Shown: positions 1 to 10,300 of the stretch, in pieces | Layout: each line of letters starts with the position of its first letter | How positions within the stretch are numbered: position 1 is the first letter of the stretch | Assembly: GCA_947039505.1 (NCBI GenBank) | Contig: CAMQYZ010000005.1 | Span: forward strand, 1 to 41,546 | DNA from: an uncultured Mycoplasma sp. | GTDB lineage: Bacteria; Bacillota_I; Bacilli_A; Mycoplasmatales; Metamycoplasmataceae | Direction: 5' to 3' | DNA: 41,546 nucleotides | Notes under the pieces: model-generated | Databases searched by the model: none | What the model was told of the DNA's origin: nothing | Seen by the model: only the letters and a program-made list of their open reading frames with translations | Program-made: the position numbers and the translations under genes

Positions 1-47
1 TTTTTCAATCTTCTAAAGTTATTTCTGTTTTAGTATCTCAACCTAAT
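1..47 (-). repeat. LRR gene repeat copy A (partial)
   Basis: This is a near copy of the segments at 307-352 and 904-949. It encodes the W-D-T-K-T-E-I-T-L-E-D-W-K module and is cut by the window edge. Confidence 0.75.
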
Positions 48-1138
48 TTTTTAACCATGTTTAAATTCAAAGAAGTTCCTGTTAATTTAGAAACTCAATT
101 TATTGCATCTCATTGTGCTTGAGTAAATCCATAATTCAAATCAAGTGTTTTTAAAGATGTGTGCATAGAAATGTTAGTTAAAGAAGTTGTACCACCAAAA
201 GCAAGTTTACCAATTTTGTCAACTGTATCTGGTATCTCAATTGAAGTTAAAATTATGTTATTTGCAAGTGCAGAAGCGCTTATTTCAGTTACATTAGGTG
301 CGTGTGTTTTTCAATCTGCCAAAGTTATTTCTGTTTTATTATTTCAACCAATACTTCTAACAACTTGCATACTTAAAATAGTTGCATTGCTTGGTGGGTA
401 AGTTCAATTTATGCTATCTCATTGGACTTTTGAAAAACCATAGTGCACCATTTGAATTGGTCCTCAAGTGCCAAGTCTAGAAGGCATTGAAATTTCATTT
501 AAATTTATAGAATTTGAAAAAGCTGATTTTTGAATAACTTTAGTCGATTCTGGAATTTTTATTGAAAGCAAATTTGAACCAAATGCATGAGTGCCAATGG
601 TGTTCAAAACAGAATTAGGATCAAATATTATATTTTTGATTCCAGATTCACTAAAAGATAGAGTGTTTATAAATGCTACAGATTTAGGTATTTCCATAAT
701 TTTTAAACTAGTAGTTCCATAGAAAGCGTTATTACCAATAGTTGTTAATTTTGAAGATGGTTCAAAATTAACTTTATTTAAACTCACATTAGATGAAAAA
801 GTACTATCTCCTAATACCTTGATTGATGAAGGGATTTCTATTGATGTTAACACGGCATTGTCCATAAATGATTGAAATGTTTCAGTTACATTAGGAGCTT
901 GTGTTTTTCAATCTGCCAAAGTTATTTCTGTTTTAGTATCTCAACCAATGGATTTAACAACTTCTTGATTTAAAAGTGTTGAAGTAGTTGTTTTAACATT
1001 ACTTTTATTATTTATACTTTTTGGATTATTTATTATTTTTTCATTTTTATTGCTGATTGTATTTCCGACAATTGTCGCTGTACCTAGTAAACCTAAAATA
1101 GAAGTTCCTATTAAAACATTTTTAACTTTTTTTTGCAC
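1..1138 (-). CDS. BspA-like leucine-rich-repeat surface protein (3' end outside window)
   Basis: The gene starts with GTG at 1136-1138 behind a strong AAAGGAG and runs off the left edge. The first 25 or so residues (MQKKVKNVLIGTSILGLLG) form a signal peptide or membrane anchor, with no lipobox Cys. An Asn/Lys/Thr-rich linker follows, then LRR_5-type repeats of the form LTSIEIPSSIKVLG and NKVNFEPSSKLTTIGNNAF. A distinct module recurs: W(D/N)xKTEITLADWKT followed by APNVTE, seen three times. Several TGA codons are read as Trp. Such proteins are usually exported and serve in adhesion or host interaction; that role is inferred from the family. The repeated DNA would allow recombination between modules. 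It is probably transcribed alone from the extended -10 box at 1196-1204. Confidence in LRR type is high, in exact function low. Confidence 0.85.
284..352 (-). repeat. LRR gene repeat copy B
   Basis: A 69-bp direct repeat that differs from 881-949 at four positions by eye. It encodes the tryptophan-rich linker module (KTEITLADWKT, then APNVTE). It lies 597 bp from copy C and 306 bp from copy A. Both distances are whole codons, so exchange between copies would keep the frame. Confidence 0.8.
881..949 (-). repeat. LRR gene repeat copy C
   Basis: A 69-bp direct repeat matching 284-352 with four differences, and 904-949 matching copy A. It lies at the boundary between the N-terminal linker and the first LRR block. 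Confidence 0.8.
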
Positions 1139-1195
1139 AAAATCTCCTTTAAAAAATTTATTGGTCTAAAACATATGTTCAATAAATTCATTAAA

Positions 1196-1204
1196 ATTAT
1201 ACCA
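1196..1204 (-). promoter_or_regulatory. Extended -10 promoter of the LRR gene
   Basis: The minus strand reads TGGTATAAT (TG-N-TATAAT). The mRNA leader would be about 50 nt and carries AAAGGAG before the GTG start. The same nine bases precede the lipoprotein gene at 3550-3558. Confidence 0.6.
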
Positions 1205-1259
1205 AATTAATCATAATAAAAATTTAAAATTAATATTTAACATAAAACTAAATTTAAGT

Positions 1260-2414
1260 TTAGAGTTTGTTTTTTAAATTAATTTTTTGATTTTTTAAAG
1301 TTTTCTTGTGGGCAATTTTTGCTAATTTTCAAAAAAAGAAAAAGAAGAAATAAAAGATTGTTGCAATAAGGAAAAATAATAAAAAATTTAAAGGGTCACC
1401 TCTTTTATTATCATAATAATTAGTCATATTAGGGTTTAAGTTTGTGATAATTCCATAAACACTATGGCGAGTGTAGAAAGGAAGCGAATATGAAAAAAAA
1501 GCATAAAATATTGGATAAACAGTTCCAATAATAGATATATGTGAAAATGAATTTGTTTTTTCTCTAGAAATGAAGAAACTATTTACTGCAAACACAGAAA
1601 AACAAATAGGGGTAACTGCATGTAATCAAACTGTTTTTATAAAAGTTTTTAAATGAGAATACTCATCTTTAAAATTTCCAAAAGGTAATAAATAACCTCA
1701 AAACATAACTCCTACAATGGTTATATAAGCAGTCATTAAAATTAAAAGAGTATTATTTCTGAAAATAATTGTTTGATGAGCAAAAGAAAATATACAAATA
1801 AATATAATGATGGCAAAATTAGTTAGTTGTGTAAAATAAGAAAAAGTATTAAACAAAATGTTTGAATTAGGATCATTTGGATTGTATTCCTGATGAAGTC
1901 AAATTAGTGCAAAATCAACAATTGCAATTACTGTAAGAAATATAAAAATTATGGTATTTCAAAATACTTTATCAAATTTCTTGTTTTTCAAAACAGAACT
2001 TAATTTATAAAAGTTAATTTGCTCATTGGCCTCTTTTTTTGTTTTCAAATATTTTCAAAAATTTTGATAGGTTTTGTTTTGATAGGCCAAATAAAAAGTA
2101 TAAGGAGAAATTAATCAAACAAATAAACCACCAGTCAAAAAGTAATATTTTTTTATTTTTTTGTCTTGAATTTTATTTATTTCTCACAAAGAAGCTAACG
2201 CACAAAAAATATATATTATAAGTGAAACAACTATTAATGTTCGATCTACTTGAACATTTACGGGTAATATAAAATCTGGATTTCCTAATAAATATTTATT
2301 ATCATAAAATATTCAATCATTAAAAGTAATTCCAAAAATTATGAGACCTACAAGAGCGGTAGCAATCATAATAATGGAAAAAAAAGTTAACTTAGTAATA
2401 GATTTATAAAGCAT
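1260..2414 (-). CDS. Multi-pass membrane protein, DUF1600/Pr6Pr-like
   Basis: About 384 residues starting with ATG at 2412-2414. It has roughly eight hydrophobic segments. A central FSYFTQLTNFAI motif and a later WLHAVTPICFSVF motif resemble the Phe-Thr-x-x-(T/S)-N and H...P core of the FAR-17a/AIG1 (Pr6Pr) and mycoplasma DUF1600 families; this match is from memory. In the standard code it would stop at a TGA (1329-1331), straight after a run of six Phe codons. Read as Trp, it continues into a lysine-rich tail and ends at TAA, 1260-1262. It starts 9 nt after the lipoprotein gene and probably shares its transcript. No strong ribosome binding site is visible, which suggests translational coupling. 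Function unknown. Confidence 0.75.
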
Positions 2415-2423
2415 ATAAAATAA

Positions 2424-3515
2424 TTAAACTTTCTTATCATATTCTAAATAATTAGTTTTTAAATCTATAAGAATATCTTTTGTTTTTTCAACATCAGCTT
2501 CAATACTTCCGTCACTTTTATATTTTTTATATTTTAAATAATCTATTCATTCACTATTTATATAACTATCATTTATTTCACTATTAGTTTGAAATAAAAA
2601 CATAGGTTTATATAAAGAAATATTTGATTTATTTTGCACAAAGTCGATTGCAAATTTGGTTCTTTTAATGTCCTTGTCAGTAAATCCGCCGCTAGTTCCA
2701 TCTGTTGAGTATGGGTTAATATTTGATTCTTTTTCAATAGTTGTTAAAATTTGTGCCTTTTCATCTCAATATCATTTAGAACTTTGATATTTTGCTTGTG
2801 TAATAAGTTCCTTATATTTGGCATTATCACCAGCAGCAATTTCTTTTGCATTTGCCATTTCTTCTTCACTAATTTCTCTTTTATAAAAAATACTATTATC
2901 AACATATGGATTAACCCCGTCATCATTTTGTATTTTTAATATTTTTCTCAAAGCAGAATCTTCAGCTAATTTAAAAGATGTCTTTCAAACTCATTGCAAT
3001 TGCATTTCATTTACTTTTTTTAAAGATACCTCAATTTTCATATCAGTAATTTTATTTAGTTCTTTTTCTAATATTGCATACTTATTCAAATTCTCTTTTT
3101 CTGCTTGAATTATTGAATCAGTAATTAAAGATTTTATAGCATTAACGCCAATCTCTCTTTCTCCAATTGCATTAATGGTTGTAACATTGTTATCTACAAT
3201 ATCTACAACAGTATTCAATGAGTTAAAAATAGACACAAAAAAGTAAATTCTTAACTTTTCTTGTATTAATTTATTTTTTAAAATTTCTTCACTAATAGTA
3301 TTGTTTATCTGTTCTGTTGTTTGCGCTATAAATGTATCATCACCTTTTTGATTATTGAGTAAATTAAAAATATTATTAAAGGCATTTTTGTTATTCGTTT
3401 TAAAAACTGTAGTTTCTAATCTAACTGGTGAATCTTCATTAGTTTGACTACAAGACGACAACAAAATTATTGGTAAAGCAGAAGCAGCAAAAATTGACAA
3501 AAATATTTTTTTCAT
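2424..3515 (-). CDS. Surface lipoprotein, function unknown
   Basis: About 363 residues. The N-terminus is MKKIFLSIFAASALPIILL followed by SSC, a lipoprotein signal peptide with a lipobox Cys near residue 22, so the mature protein should be lipid-anchored outside the cell. The rest is Asn/Lys/Glu-rich and mostly helical in appearance, with several Trp from TGA, and ends in TAA. I chose the ATG at 3513-3515. A TTG two codons upstream (3519-3521) is possible but lies only about 4 nt from the AAGGGGTG ribosome binding site. Transcription is likely from TGGTATAAT at 3550-3558, continuing into the downstream membrane protein gene. I recognise no catalytic domain. Confidence 0.8.
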
Positions 3516-3549
3516 TTTCAAGACACCCCTTAAATTTAATAATTTATAA

Positions 3550-3558
3550 ATTATACCA
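3550..3558 (-). promoter_or_regulatory. Extended -10 promoter of the lipoprotein operon
   Basis: The minus strand reads TGGTATAAT, identical to the box before the LRR gene. It is followed by a leader of about 30 nt carrying AAGGGGTG. Confidence 0.6.
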
Positions 3559-3593
3559 TAAAAATATTTTGTCTATTTTCAAAATATTTTTAA

Positions 3594-3599
3594 TATAAT
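3594..3599 (+). promoter_or_regulatory. -10 box of ftsY; predicted leaderless start
   Basis: TATAAT ends 9 nt before the ftsY ATG, with no Shine-Dalgarno sequence between them. Transcription starting 6-8 nt downstream would leave almost no leader. TTGTCT at 3569-3574 is a possible -35 with a long 19-nt spacer. Confidence 0.5.
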
Positions 3600-3608
3600 T
3601 ACTAATAT

Positions 3609-4754
3609 ATGGGTTTTTTCAAAAAAATAAAAGATAGATTATTTACTTTAAATCCTGGTGATTCAGAGTCTAAAAAAAAGTCTAAAATAGTAGTTGATGA
3701 ACCACAAATTGTGTCTAAGTCAAAAATTGTTGATGAAGATAAAAAGATTGCTAAATTGCAAGAAAAGTTAGAAAAAAAAGAAGAAAAACTTCGTTTAAAA
3801 AATCTAGCAAAAGAAAAGAAAATCAATAAATATGTTTCAGGTTTATCAAAAAGTGGAATTAATTTTAGTAAAAAAATATTGGAATTACAAAATAAACACA
3901 ATGAAATAGATGATGATTTTTTTGAAGAATTAGAAGAAATATTGATTATGTCAGATATATCGGTAAATTTGGTATTAACTATTATTGATGAAATTAAAAA
4001 AGAAGTAAAAACTGAAAATGTTGTGAATAGAGATTTAATAAATGAAATAATTGCTGATAAAATGTTTGTTATTTATGCAAATCAATCAATTGTGGATACA
4101 ACTTTAAAAATTTATAATGAAGGTTTAAATGTTTTGTTGATTGTGGGAATAAATGGCGCTGGCAAAACAACATCTATTGCTAAAATTGCTAACAAACTAA
4201 TTTTAGAAGGCAAGAAAGTTTTAATTGCAGCAGCAGACACATTTAGGGCTGGGGCTGTCGAACAGTTAAGAATTTGGGCAGATAGAATTGGTGCAGATAT
4301 AGTTTTACCCGAGAAAGAGGGCGCAGATCCTTCTTCTGTGGTTTACAAAAGTTTAACTTTGGCTAAAGAAAATAATTATGATGTTTTAATTGTTGATACA
4401 GCAGGAAGATTACAAAATAAAATAAATCTTATGAATGAACTTGCTAAAATGAACGGAATAATTAAAAAATTTATTCCAAATGCTCCACACGAATCTCTTT
4501 TAGTTTTAGATGCAACAACTGGTCAAAATGGGGTTTTGCAAGCACAAAGCTTTAAAGAAGTAACTCCTCTTACAGGAATTATTTTAACAAAAATGGATGG
4601 AACATCAAATGGTGGAATTATTTTAACTATTAAGGATAAATTAGACATGGATGTTAAATTAATAGGATTAGGTGAAAAAATTGATGATTTGCAAGAATTT
4701 GATTTAGATGCTTATATCTATGGTTTGACAAAAGGTCTAATGACTAATGAATAA
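3609..4754 (+). CDS. ftsY: Signal recognition particle receptor FtsY
   Basis: SRP-receptor GTPase of 381 residues that docks the SRP-ribosome complex at the membrane. The first 80 or so residues are a charged Lys/Glu segment, the usual membrane-contact region, with no transmembrane span. An N domain (about 80-160) and G domain follow. The G motifs are GINGAGKTT near residue 180, DTFRAGAVEQLR, DTAGRL near 263, TKMDGTSNGG near 330, and the closing GLGEKIDDLQEFD. All are intact and length is normal. The start is the ATG 9 nt after a TATAAT box; there is no ribosome binding site. The last codons overlap ylxM by 8 nt, so the two are co-transcribed and probably translationally coupled. Confidence 0.97.
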   Translation: MGFFKKIKDRLFTLNPGDSESKKKSKIVVDEPQIVSKSKIVDEDKKIAKLQEKLEKKEEKLRLKNLAKEKKINKYVSGLSKSGINFSKKILELQNKHNEIDDDFFEELEEILIMSDISVNLVLTIIDEIKKEVKTENVVNRDLINEIIADKMFVIYANQSIVDTTLKIYNEGLNVLLIVGINGAGKTTSIAKIANKLILEGKKVLIAAADTFRAGAVEQLRIWADRIGADIVLPEKEGADPSSVVYKSLTLAKENNYDVLIVDTAGRLQNKINLMNELAKMNGIIKKFIPNAPHESLLVLDATTGQNGVLQAQSFKEVTPLTGIILTKMDGTSNGGIILTIKDKLDMDVKLIGLGEKIDDLQEFDLDAYIYGLTKGLMTNE

Positions 4755-4962
4755 AACTCAAGAAAGAGAAGCAATAGTCAAAGCCTTTTTAGAATATGAT
4801 TTTATTCTAACTCAAAATCAAAAACAAATAATGCATCTTCATTATGTTGAAGATTTATCTATGGGAGAAATATCACAAATAGTAGCAACTACTCGAAGTG
4901 CGGTTTTTGATGCAATAGATAAGTCGAGAAAAAAACTAGAACCATTTATAAAAAACAAGTAA
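4747..4962 (+). CDS. ylxM: YlxM/UPF0122 family SRP-associated DNA-binding protein
   Basis: A 71-residue helix-turn-helix protein resembling sigma-70 region 4. The core is LTQNQKQIMHLHYVEDLSMG followed by EISQIVATTRSAVFDAI. YlxM proteins are normally encoded with ffh and modulate SRP; here the gene is fused by overlap to ftsY instead. It starts at ATG 4747, inside the end of ftsY, with AAAGGT about 9 nt upstream. At 71 residues it is shorter than the usual 105-115, lacking most of the C-terminal part. Its exact biochemical role is not known from this sequence. Confidence 0.85.
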   Translation: MNKTQEREAIVKAFLEYDFILTQNQKQIMHLHYVEDLSMGEISQIVATTRSAVFDAIDKSRKKLEPFIKNK

Positions 4963-4979
4963 AAAATAATCTTTTACAT

Positions 4980-4985
4980 TATAAT
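4980..4985 (+). promoter_or_regulatory. -10 box upstream of pyrH
   Basis: TATAAT lies 18 nt after the ylxM stop, followed by an AAAGGTG ribosome binding site and the pyrH ATG. It could start a pyrH-frr-cdsA transcript. No convincing -35 is visible. Confidence 0.45.
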
Positions 4986-5012
4986 TTAAAAAAACTAAAG
5001 GTGTGTACGTTA

Positions 5013-5729
5013 ATGAAATATAAGAGAATATTATTGAAGTTATCCGGAGAATGATTATCCAATAAAGAAAAATCTCTTGCAATTGATTATTCATTAATTG
5101 ATAATATTGCTGAGCAATTAAAAAAATTAAAAGAGCAAAATGTTCAAATAGCAATCGTTATTGGTGGCGGTAATTTTTGAAGAGGTGCAAGTGCGGCAAA
5201 AAATGGTATTCCTCGAAATAGAGCAGATTATATTGGTATGTTAGCAACTATTATGAATGCACTTGCGCTTCAATCAGGTTTTGAAAAACACGGACTTAAA
5301 TGTAGAGTGCAATCAGCAATTAATATTGATCCCAAAGTGGCGGAAAATTACATTACAGAAAAAGCAATTAAATATTTGAATTCAGGAGAAATAGTTATTT
5401 TTTCTGCTGGAACTGGAAGACCATATTTTACTACAGATACTGCGGCAACATTAGTTGCTGCTGAAATAAAAGCAAACATTATTTTGTTAGGAAAAAATCA
5501 AGTCAAAGGAATTTATGATTCAGATCCTAATATTAATCCAAAGGCTAAACGATATTCAGAAATAACTTATGATGAAATAATGTCTAGAAATTTACAGGTT
5601 ATTGATGCTACTGCTGCGACAATGGCAAGAGATAATGATATTAATTCATTAGTTTTTGATATTGGTGAAAATGATTCTATATTAAATGTTTTAGGCGGCA
5701 AAGGTCTTTTTACCAAGGTGAGTAAATAA
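5013..5729 (+). CDS. pyrH: Uridylate (UMP) kinase
   Basis: Hexameric bacterial UMP kinase of the amino-acid-kinase fold, 238 residues, making UDP from UMP for RNA, DNA and sugar-nucleotide synthesis. Visible motifs are KRILLKLSGEWL at the N-terminus (the usual KLSGE phosphate loop; W is encoded by TGA), VIGGGNFWRG, the AGTGRPYFTTDTAA acceptor-site motif, and GIYDSDPNINPKA. The true start is ATG 5013 with AAAGGTG 10 nt upstream; a standard-code reading would wrongly begin at an internal Met after the TGA codons. It precedes frr with a 1-nt overlap, a gene order conserved in many bacteria. Confidence 0.97.
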
Positions 5730-6280
5730 TGGAATATGAATTATATGAAATAGAATTGATTAGTGAATTAAATGAATCATTAATATTTATGGACAAACAA
5801 CTTTCACGTATTTCTACATCTGGAGCAAATCCACAATTAATAAACAATTTGAATATAGTTTATTATGATGAATCAACTCCTATTGGAGAATTGTGTACCA
5901 TAACTATTCCTGAACCGCAACAATTATTAGTCAAACCATTTGATAAGGATACTTTGAAGGATATTTTGAAAATGATAGAAAAACAAAACTATTCAATTTC
6001 TCTTGTTGATGAAGGTCATCAGATAAGAATTATTTTTCCTTTGTTAACAACCGAAAAAAGAAGAGAATCGGTTAAACAACTTTCGGTCGCAAAAGAAGCA
6101 ACTAAGGTGAAAATAAGAAATGCTAGACAATCTATTTTAAAATTGATGAAAGCTGATGAAGAACTAAGTGATGACACTTTGGTGCAATTTAAAGCTGATG
6201 TCCAAAAAAATATTGATCATTACAATTCTTTAATTGATAAGAAAATAAAAGATAAAGAAATAGAGTTAATGAAGCTATAA
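5729..6280 (+). CDS. frr: Ribosome recycling factor
   Basis: 183-residue RRF, which with EF-G splits the post-termination ribosome. The N-terminal helix carries the characteristic L(S)RISTSGANP stretch (family: RTGRA/TGRAxP), here with a diverged Ser-Thr-Ser-Gly. The central domain has PFDKDTLKDILKMIEKQN, the family's dksxlkdIekAI helix, and RIIFPLLTTEKRRE, matching the family's IPPLTEERR motif. The C-terminal helix is Lys/Asp-rich. Its ATG shares one base with the pyrH TAA, and AAGGTGAG sits just upstream inside pyrH, so expression is coupled. Confidence 0.95.
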   Translation: MEYELYEIELISELNESLIFMDKQLSRISTSGANPQLINNLNIVYYDESTPIGELCTITIPEPQQLLVKPFDKDTLKDILKMIEKQNYSISLVDEGHQIRIIFPLLTTEKRRESVKQLSVAKEATKVKIRNARQSILKLMKADEELSDDTLVQFKADVQKNIDHYNSLIDKKIKDKEIELMKL

Positions 6281-6293
6281 AGGAGATGAATTG

Positions 6294-7271
6294 ATGTTCT
6301 TAAAAAAAATGAGTCCAGTGGCAATAAAATCATTATTTGCTTTTATAATCGCAATAATTTGTATAACTTTAATTACATTAATTTATTTTTTAGAAACCCC
6401 AGGAAAAATACTAGGATTAGTAACTTTTTCATTAATTTCTTTATTTACAACATTTGAATTTTGTAAATCATTTGAAATTCCTAATTGAACAAAATATGTA
6501 ATTCCATTATCTGCTATTTTTATAATGTTAACACCATTTAGTGATGATTTTATTGATTTTGTAAATGTTCCAAATGAACAATTAACATCATTAGAACAGA
6601 CTTCTGATTTTAGGTATATTTTTAAATCATTAATTCAAGAACAATTTTTATTTTATGTATCAAATATTCCAGGGATTGGATTTCCAATTTTAGTATTCAT
6701 TATTTTAATTCCTTGTTTATTTATAAAAAATAAAAGAAAAATATTACCAATTTTTTTAACTTTATTAATTGGAATTATTTTAATTAATTTTGCAATAAAA
6801 TTTTTATTATATTTTGTAATATTGCAATTTTCACTCATATTAGTTTTAATCACATCTGTTATTTTGACCGATAGTTTTGCTTATTTTGGTGGTAAATTTT
6901 TTGGTAATAAATTATTTGAAAAAAAATTAGCTCCTAAAATTTCACCTAATAAAACTATTGAAGGAGCAATAATTGGATATACTGTATCGGCGTTGTTTCT
7001 TTTTATAATATTTGGTTTAAATTTTGCTAAAATACCTGGAGGAATTAATTTTGGTAAATTAGAAATTGATTCACTAACTTTATTGTTAGTTGTTCCTATT
7101 TTTATTCCACTTGCAGCAATTGCTGGAGATTTATTATTTTCTTTGATAAAAAGAAAATTAGAAATAAAAGATTTTTCTAATCTAATACCCTCTCATGGTG
7201 GTGTATTAGATAGATTTGATTCATTGATTTTAGTCATTTTTACTTTATCATTTTTCATGTCTTTTGCATAA
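6294..7271 (+). CDS. cdsA: Phosphatidate cytidylyltransferase (CDP-diglyceride synthase)
   Basis: Integral membrane enzyme, about 325 residues, making CDP-diacylglycerol from phosphatidate and CTP for phospholipid synthesis. Eight or so hydrophobic spans are visible. The CdsA signature is complete near the C-terminus: SLIKRKLEIKDFSNLIPSHG followed by GVLDRFDS, with the Lys-Asp and His-Gly-Gly...Asp-Arg-x-Asp residues. A second conserved segment reads TDSFAYFGGKFFG and KISPNKTIEG. It starts at ATG 6294 behind AGGAGAT; a TTG three bases earlier is too close to the ribosome binding site. One TGA (6486-6488) is read as Trp. It follows frr by 13 nt. Confidence 0.96.
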
Positions 7272-7288
7272 TATTACAATATATTTTA

Positions 7289-7294
7289 TATAAT
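7289..7294 (+). promoter_or_regulatory. -10 box of polC; predicted leaderless start
   Basis: TATAAT ends 6 nt before the polC ATG at 7301. No ribosome binding site fits in between. Confidence 0.55.
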
Positions 7295-7300
7295 GAAATT

Positions 7301-10300
7301 ATGAACAGTGCATTTATTAATTTTTGTAAAGAGATAAAATATACCATCCCTGAATATCTTATAGAATCAGAAATTTTAAGTGCAGTTTTAAATGACAATA
7401 AATTTGATATTAGTATTAATTTTTTTTCTATACCAACACTTGATGATCTTAAAAGATTTTTAGATAAAATGAAAGAAAATTTTTCCTTTGAAGTTAATTT
7501 TAAAATAAAATATATGAATAAAAATTATACTCTGGAAAATATTTATGATTATTTATTATTTTCATTTTATTTTTTGCAAAATGAAGTAATAGCAAATATA
7601 ATTTCTAAATCCGACTTAAATTTTGATAATTTTAAGGACCTAAAAATAAATGTTCATTCAAGCAATAAATTGAGAATTTTAAATTCAAAAAAACAAGAGA
7701 TGATTAATAATTTATTAATTTTTGGATTTGAATCTTTCAACATTATTTTTGTAGATTTGTCTTCACATGCATTGATTGAAAAAGGTTTGGAAGAAGAATT
7801 TAAAAAAGAAAAAGAAATTTTTAATGATATGGCTAATAAAAAAAATTCTCCTGAAACAAAAATTAATCCAAATCATTTATTAAAAAATAAATCAATGACT
7901 AAAAAGTATTTTGCTATGAAAATGAAAGAATTTTATTTATCAGAAGAAACAAACTATATTTTTGAAGGTGTAGTTTTTAAGAAAGAATTATTTAAAACAA
8001 AAACAGGAATGCATATTTTAACATTGGCAATTACTGATTATTCAGAAGCAGTAACAATTAAAAATTTTATTAGAAATGAATCTGATTTGGCTCAATATGA
8101 AAAGGTAGATGTCGGAGTTAAGATAAAAGTATTTGGAGAAAAAACTATAGATTCTTTTACTTCAAAACCCATTTTAAATTCTAGAAAAATGGAAATATTA
8201 AGTGATCAAGAACAAAAAATTGATGAAGCAAAAGTCAAAAGAGTTGAATTATCCATTAGAACTTCTATGAGTGCAATGGACGGGTTTAAAAAACCAGAAC
8301 ACTTCTTAAAGCACGCTAAAGCATTGGGACATAAAGCAATTGGAATAGTTGATTTAGAAAATATTCAAGCATTTCCTAATTTTTATCATGATGCAAAAAA
8401 AATAGGCATTAAACCAATTTATGGTTCTACCTTTAATGCTATTGATAAAGCTAATAAATTTGTAGTTAATCCGAATAATAAAATTATAAAAGATGACACT
8501 TATATTGTATTTGATTTAGAGACCACCGGCCTTTCTCCTAGATTTGATGAAATTATTGAATTTGGGGGAGTAAAAATTGAAAAAGGCGTTATTACTGACA
8601 AACTTCAATTTTTCATCAAAGGAGATAAACCTATATCAAAATTCACCACAGAATTAACAGGAATTACTCAAGATATGGTTGATGGAGGTGTATCGGAAAG
8701 AGAAGGTACTCAAAAGATTCTTGATTTTATTCAGGATTTTACTTTGGTTGCTCATAATGCATCTTTTGATATTGGATTTTTAAAAGAAAAAATATATAAA
8801 TATAAACTAAATAAATTGAAAAATCAATGAATTGACACTTTGGCTATAGCTAAAGTGTTGATTACTTCAAAATCATATAGATTGGAAATTGTTTGTAAAA
8901 AATACGCAATTAATTATAATACTGAAATTGCTCATAGAGCTGATTATGATGCCGAAGTTCTTTCTTTTCTTTGAATAAAATTTATTAATGAATTATCTTT
9001 AATTAATATAAATACTTTTCAAGAATTATTTTTACTTGAAACACCTACAATTCACAGTAAAAAATTTTCTAATCAAGTAACTATATTGGCAAAAAATCAA
9101 AAAGGATTAAAAGAGTTATTTGGTTTAATTTCTGATTCTTCTACAAAATATTTTTTTTCAGAACCAAGAATATTTTTTGATATATTTAAAAAATCTAAAA
9201 ATATTTTGGTTGGAAGCTCTGGAATAAAATCAAGATTATTAGAAAAAGTATTTAATGGAACAACAGAGGATATTATTGAAGAAATTCAAAAATATGATTA
9301 TATTGAAATTCCATCACCATCACTTTTTATTCACTTAGTTAATAGAGGTGGTATATCTCAACAAAATTTAGAATACGCATTAAAAGATTTAATTTATAAA
9401 TCAAGAAAATTAGATAAAATTTGTGTTGCAATTGGAGATGTTAGATATCTCGAGGAACAAGAAAGTGTTTTGCATAATGTTTATATTAATGCAAAAGGTT
9501 TAGAGGGCAAAAGACACTATTTATTTAAATATAAAGAAATATTGCCAATATACCCTCTTCAACATTTTTTAACAACAAACGAGATGTTGCAAAATTTTGA
9601 TTTTTTAAATGAAGAAAAATTAGCTTATGAATTAGTTGTTGAAAATTCTAATATTATTGCAGATCTTATAGATGATAATATTGAAATCATTAAAAAGAAA
9701 TTATATACACCTAAATTTGATGATTCAGATAATCAATTAAAAAAGATAGTTTATGAAATGGCTTATGAAGTATATGGGGAAATATTGCCTGAAATTGTTG
9801 CAGCTAGAATTGAAAGAGAATTGAAACCAATACTTGAATATGGTTTTTCAGTTGTATATTGAATTAGTCATGTATTGGTTGCAAAAAGTCTCAAAGATGG
9901 TTATTTAGTTGGTTCTAGGGGATCGGTAGGATCTTCTTTGGTTGCAACACTTGCTAAAATTACAGAAGTTAACCCATTAGTTCCTCATTATATTTGTTCA
10001 AAATGTAAATTTTCTGAATTTTTTACAAATGGTGAATATATTTCTGGATATGATTTGCCAGAAAAAAAATGTCCAAAGTGTATGGATGTTATTATGGACA
10101 GAGAGGGTCAAACTATTCCTTTTGAAACATTTTTAGGATTTAATGCTGATAAGGTTCCTGATATTGATCTTAATTTTTCTGGAGAATATCAAAATATAAT
10201 TCATAAAGAAGTTAAAAACCTTTTTGGTAGTACTCATTGTTTTCGTGCCGGAACAATTTCTACTGTGGCATCAACAACTGCTTTTGGATATGCCAAAAGT

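Noticed and set aside
159-401. Plus-strand reading frame inside the LRR gene
   Set aside because: Antisense to a clear coding region with repeats and no ribosome binding site or family resemblance.
1-949. CRISPR-like direct repeats
   Set aside because: The repeats are in a coding frame, unevenly spaced by hundreds of bases, and encode a protein module.
1329-1331. Stop codon of the membrane protein at TGA 1329-1331
   Set aside because: TGA is Trp in this genome; the frame continues to TAA at 1260-1262.
2039-2221. Plus-strand small reading frame
   Set aside because: Shadow of the membrane protein gene on the other strand.
3519-3521. TTG start of the lipoprotein gene
   Set aside because: Only about 4 nt from the ribosome binding site, while the ATG at 3513 has normal spacing. 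It remains a minor alternative.
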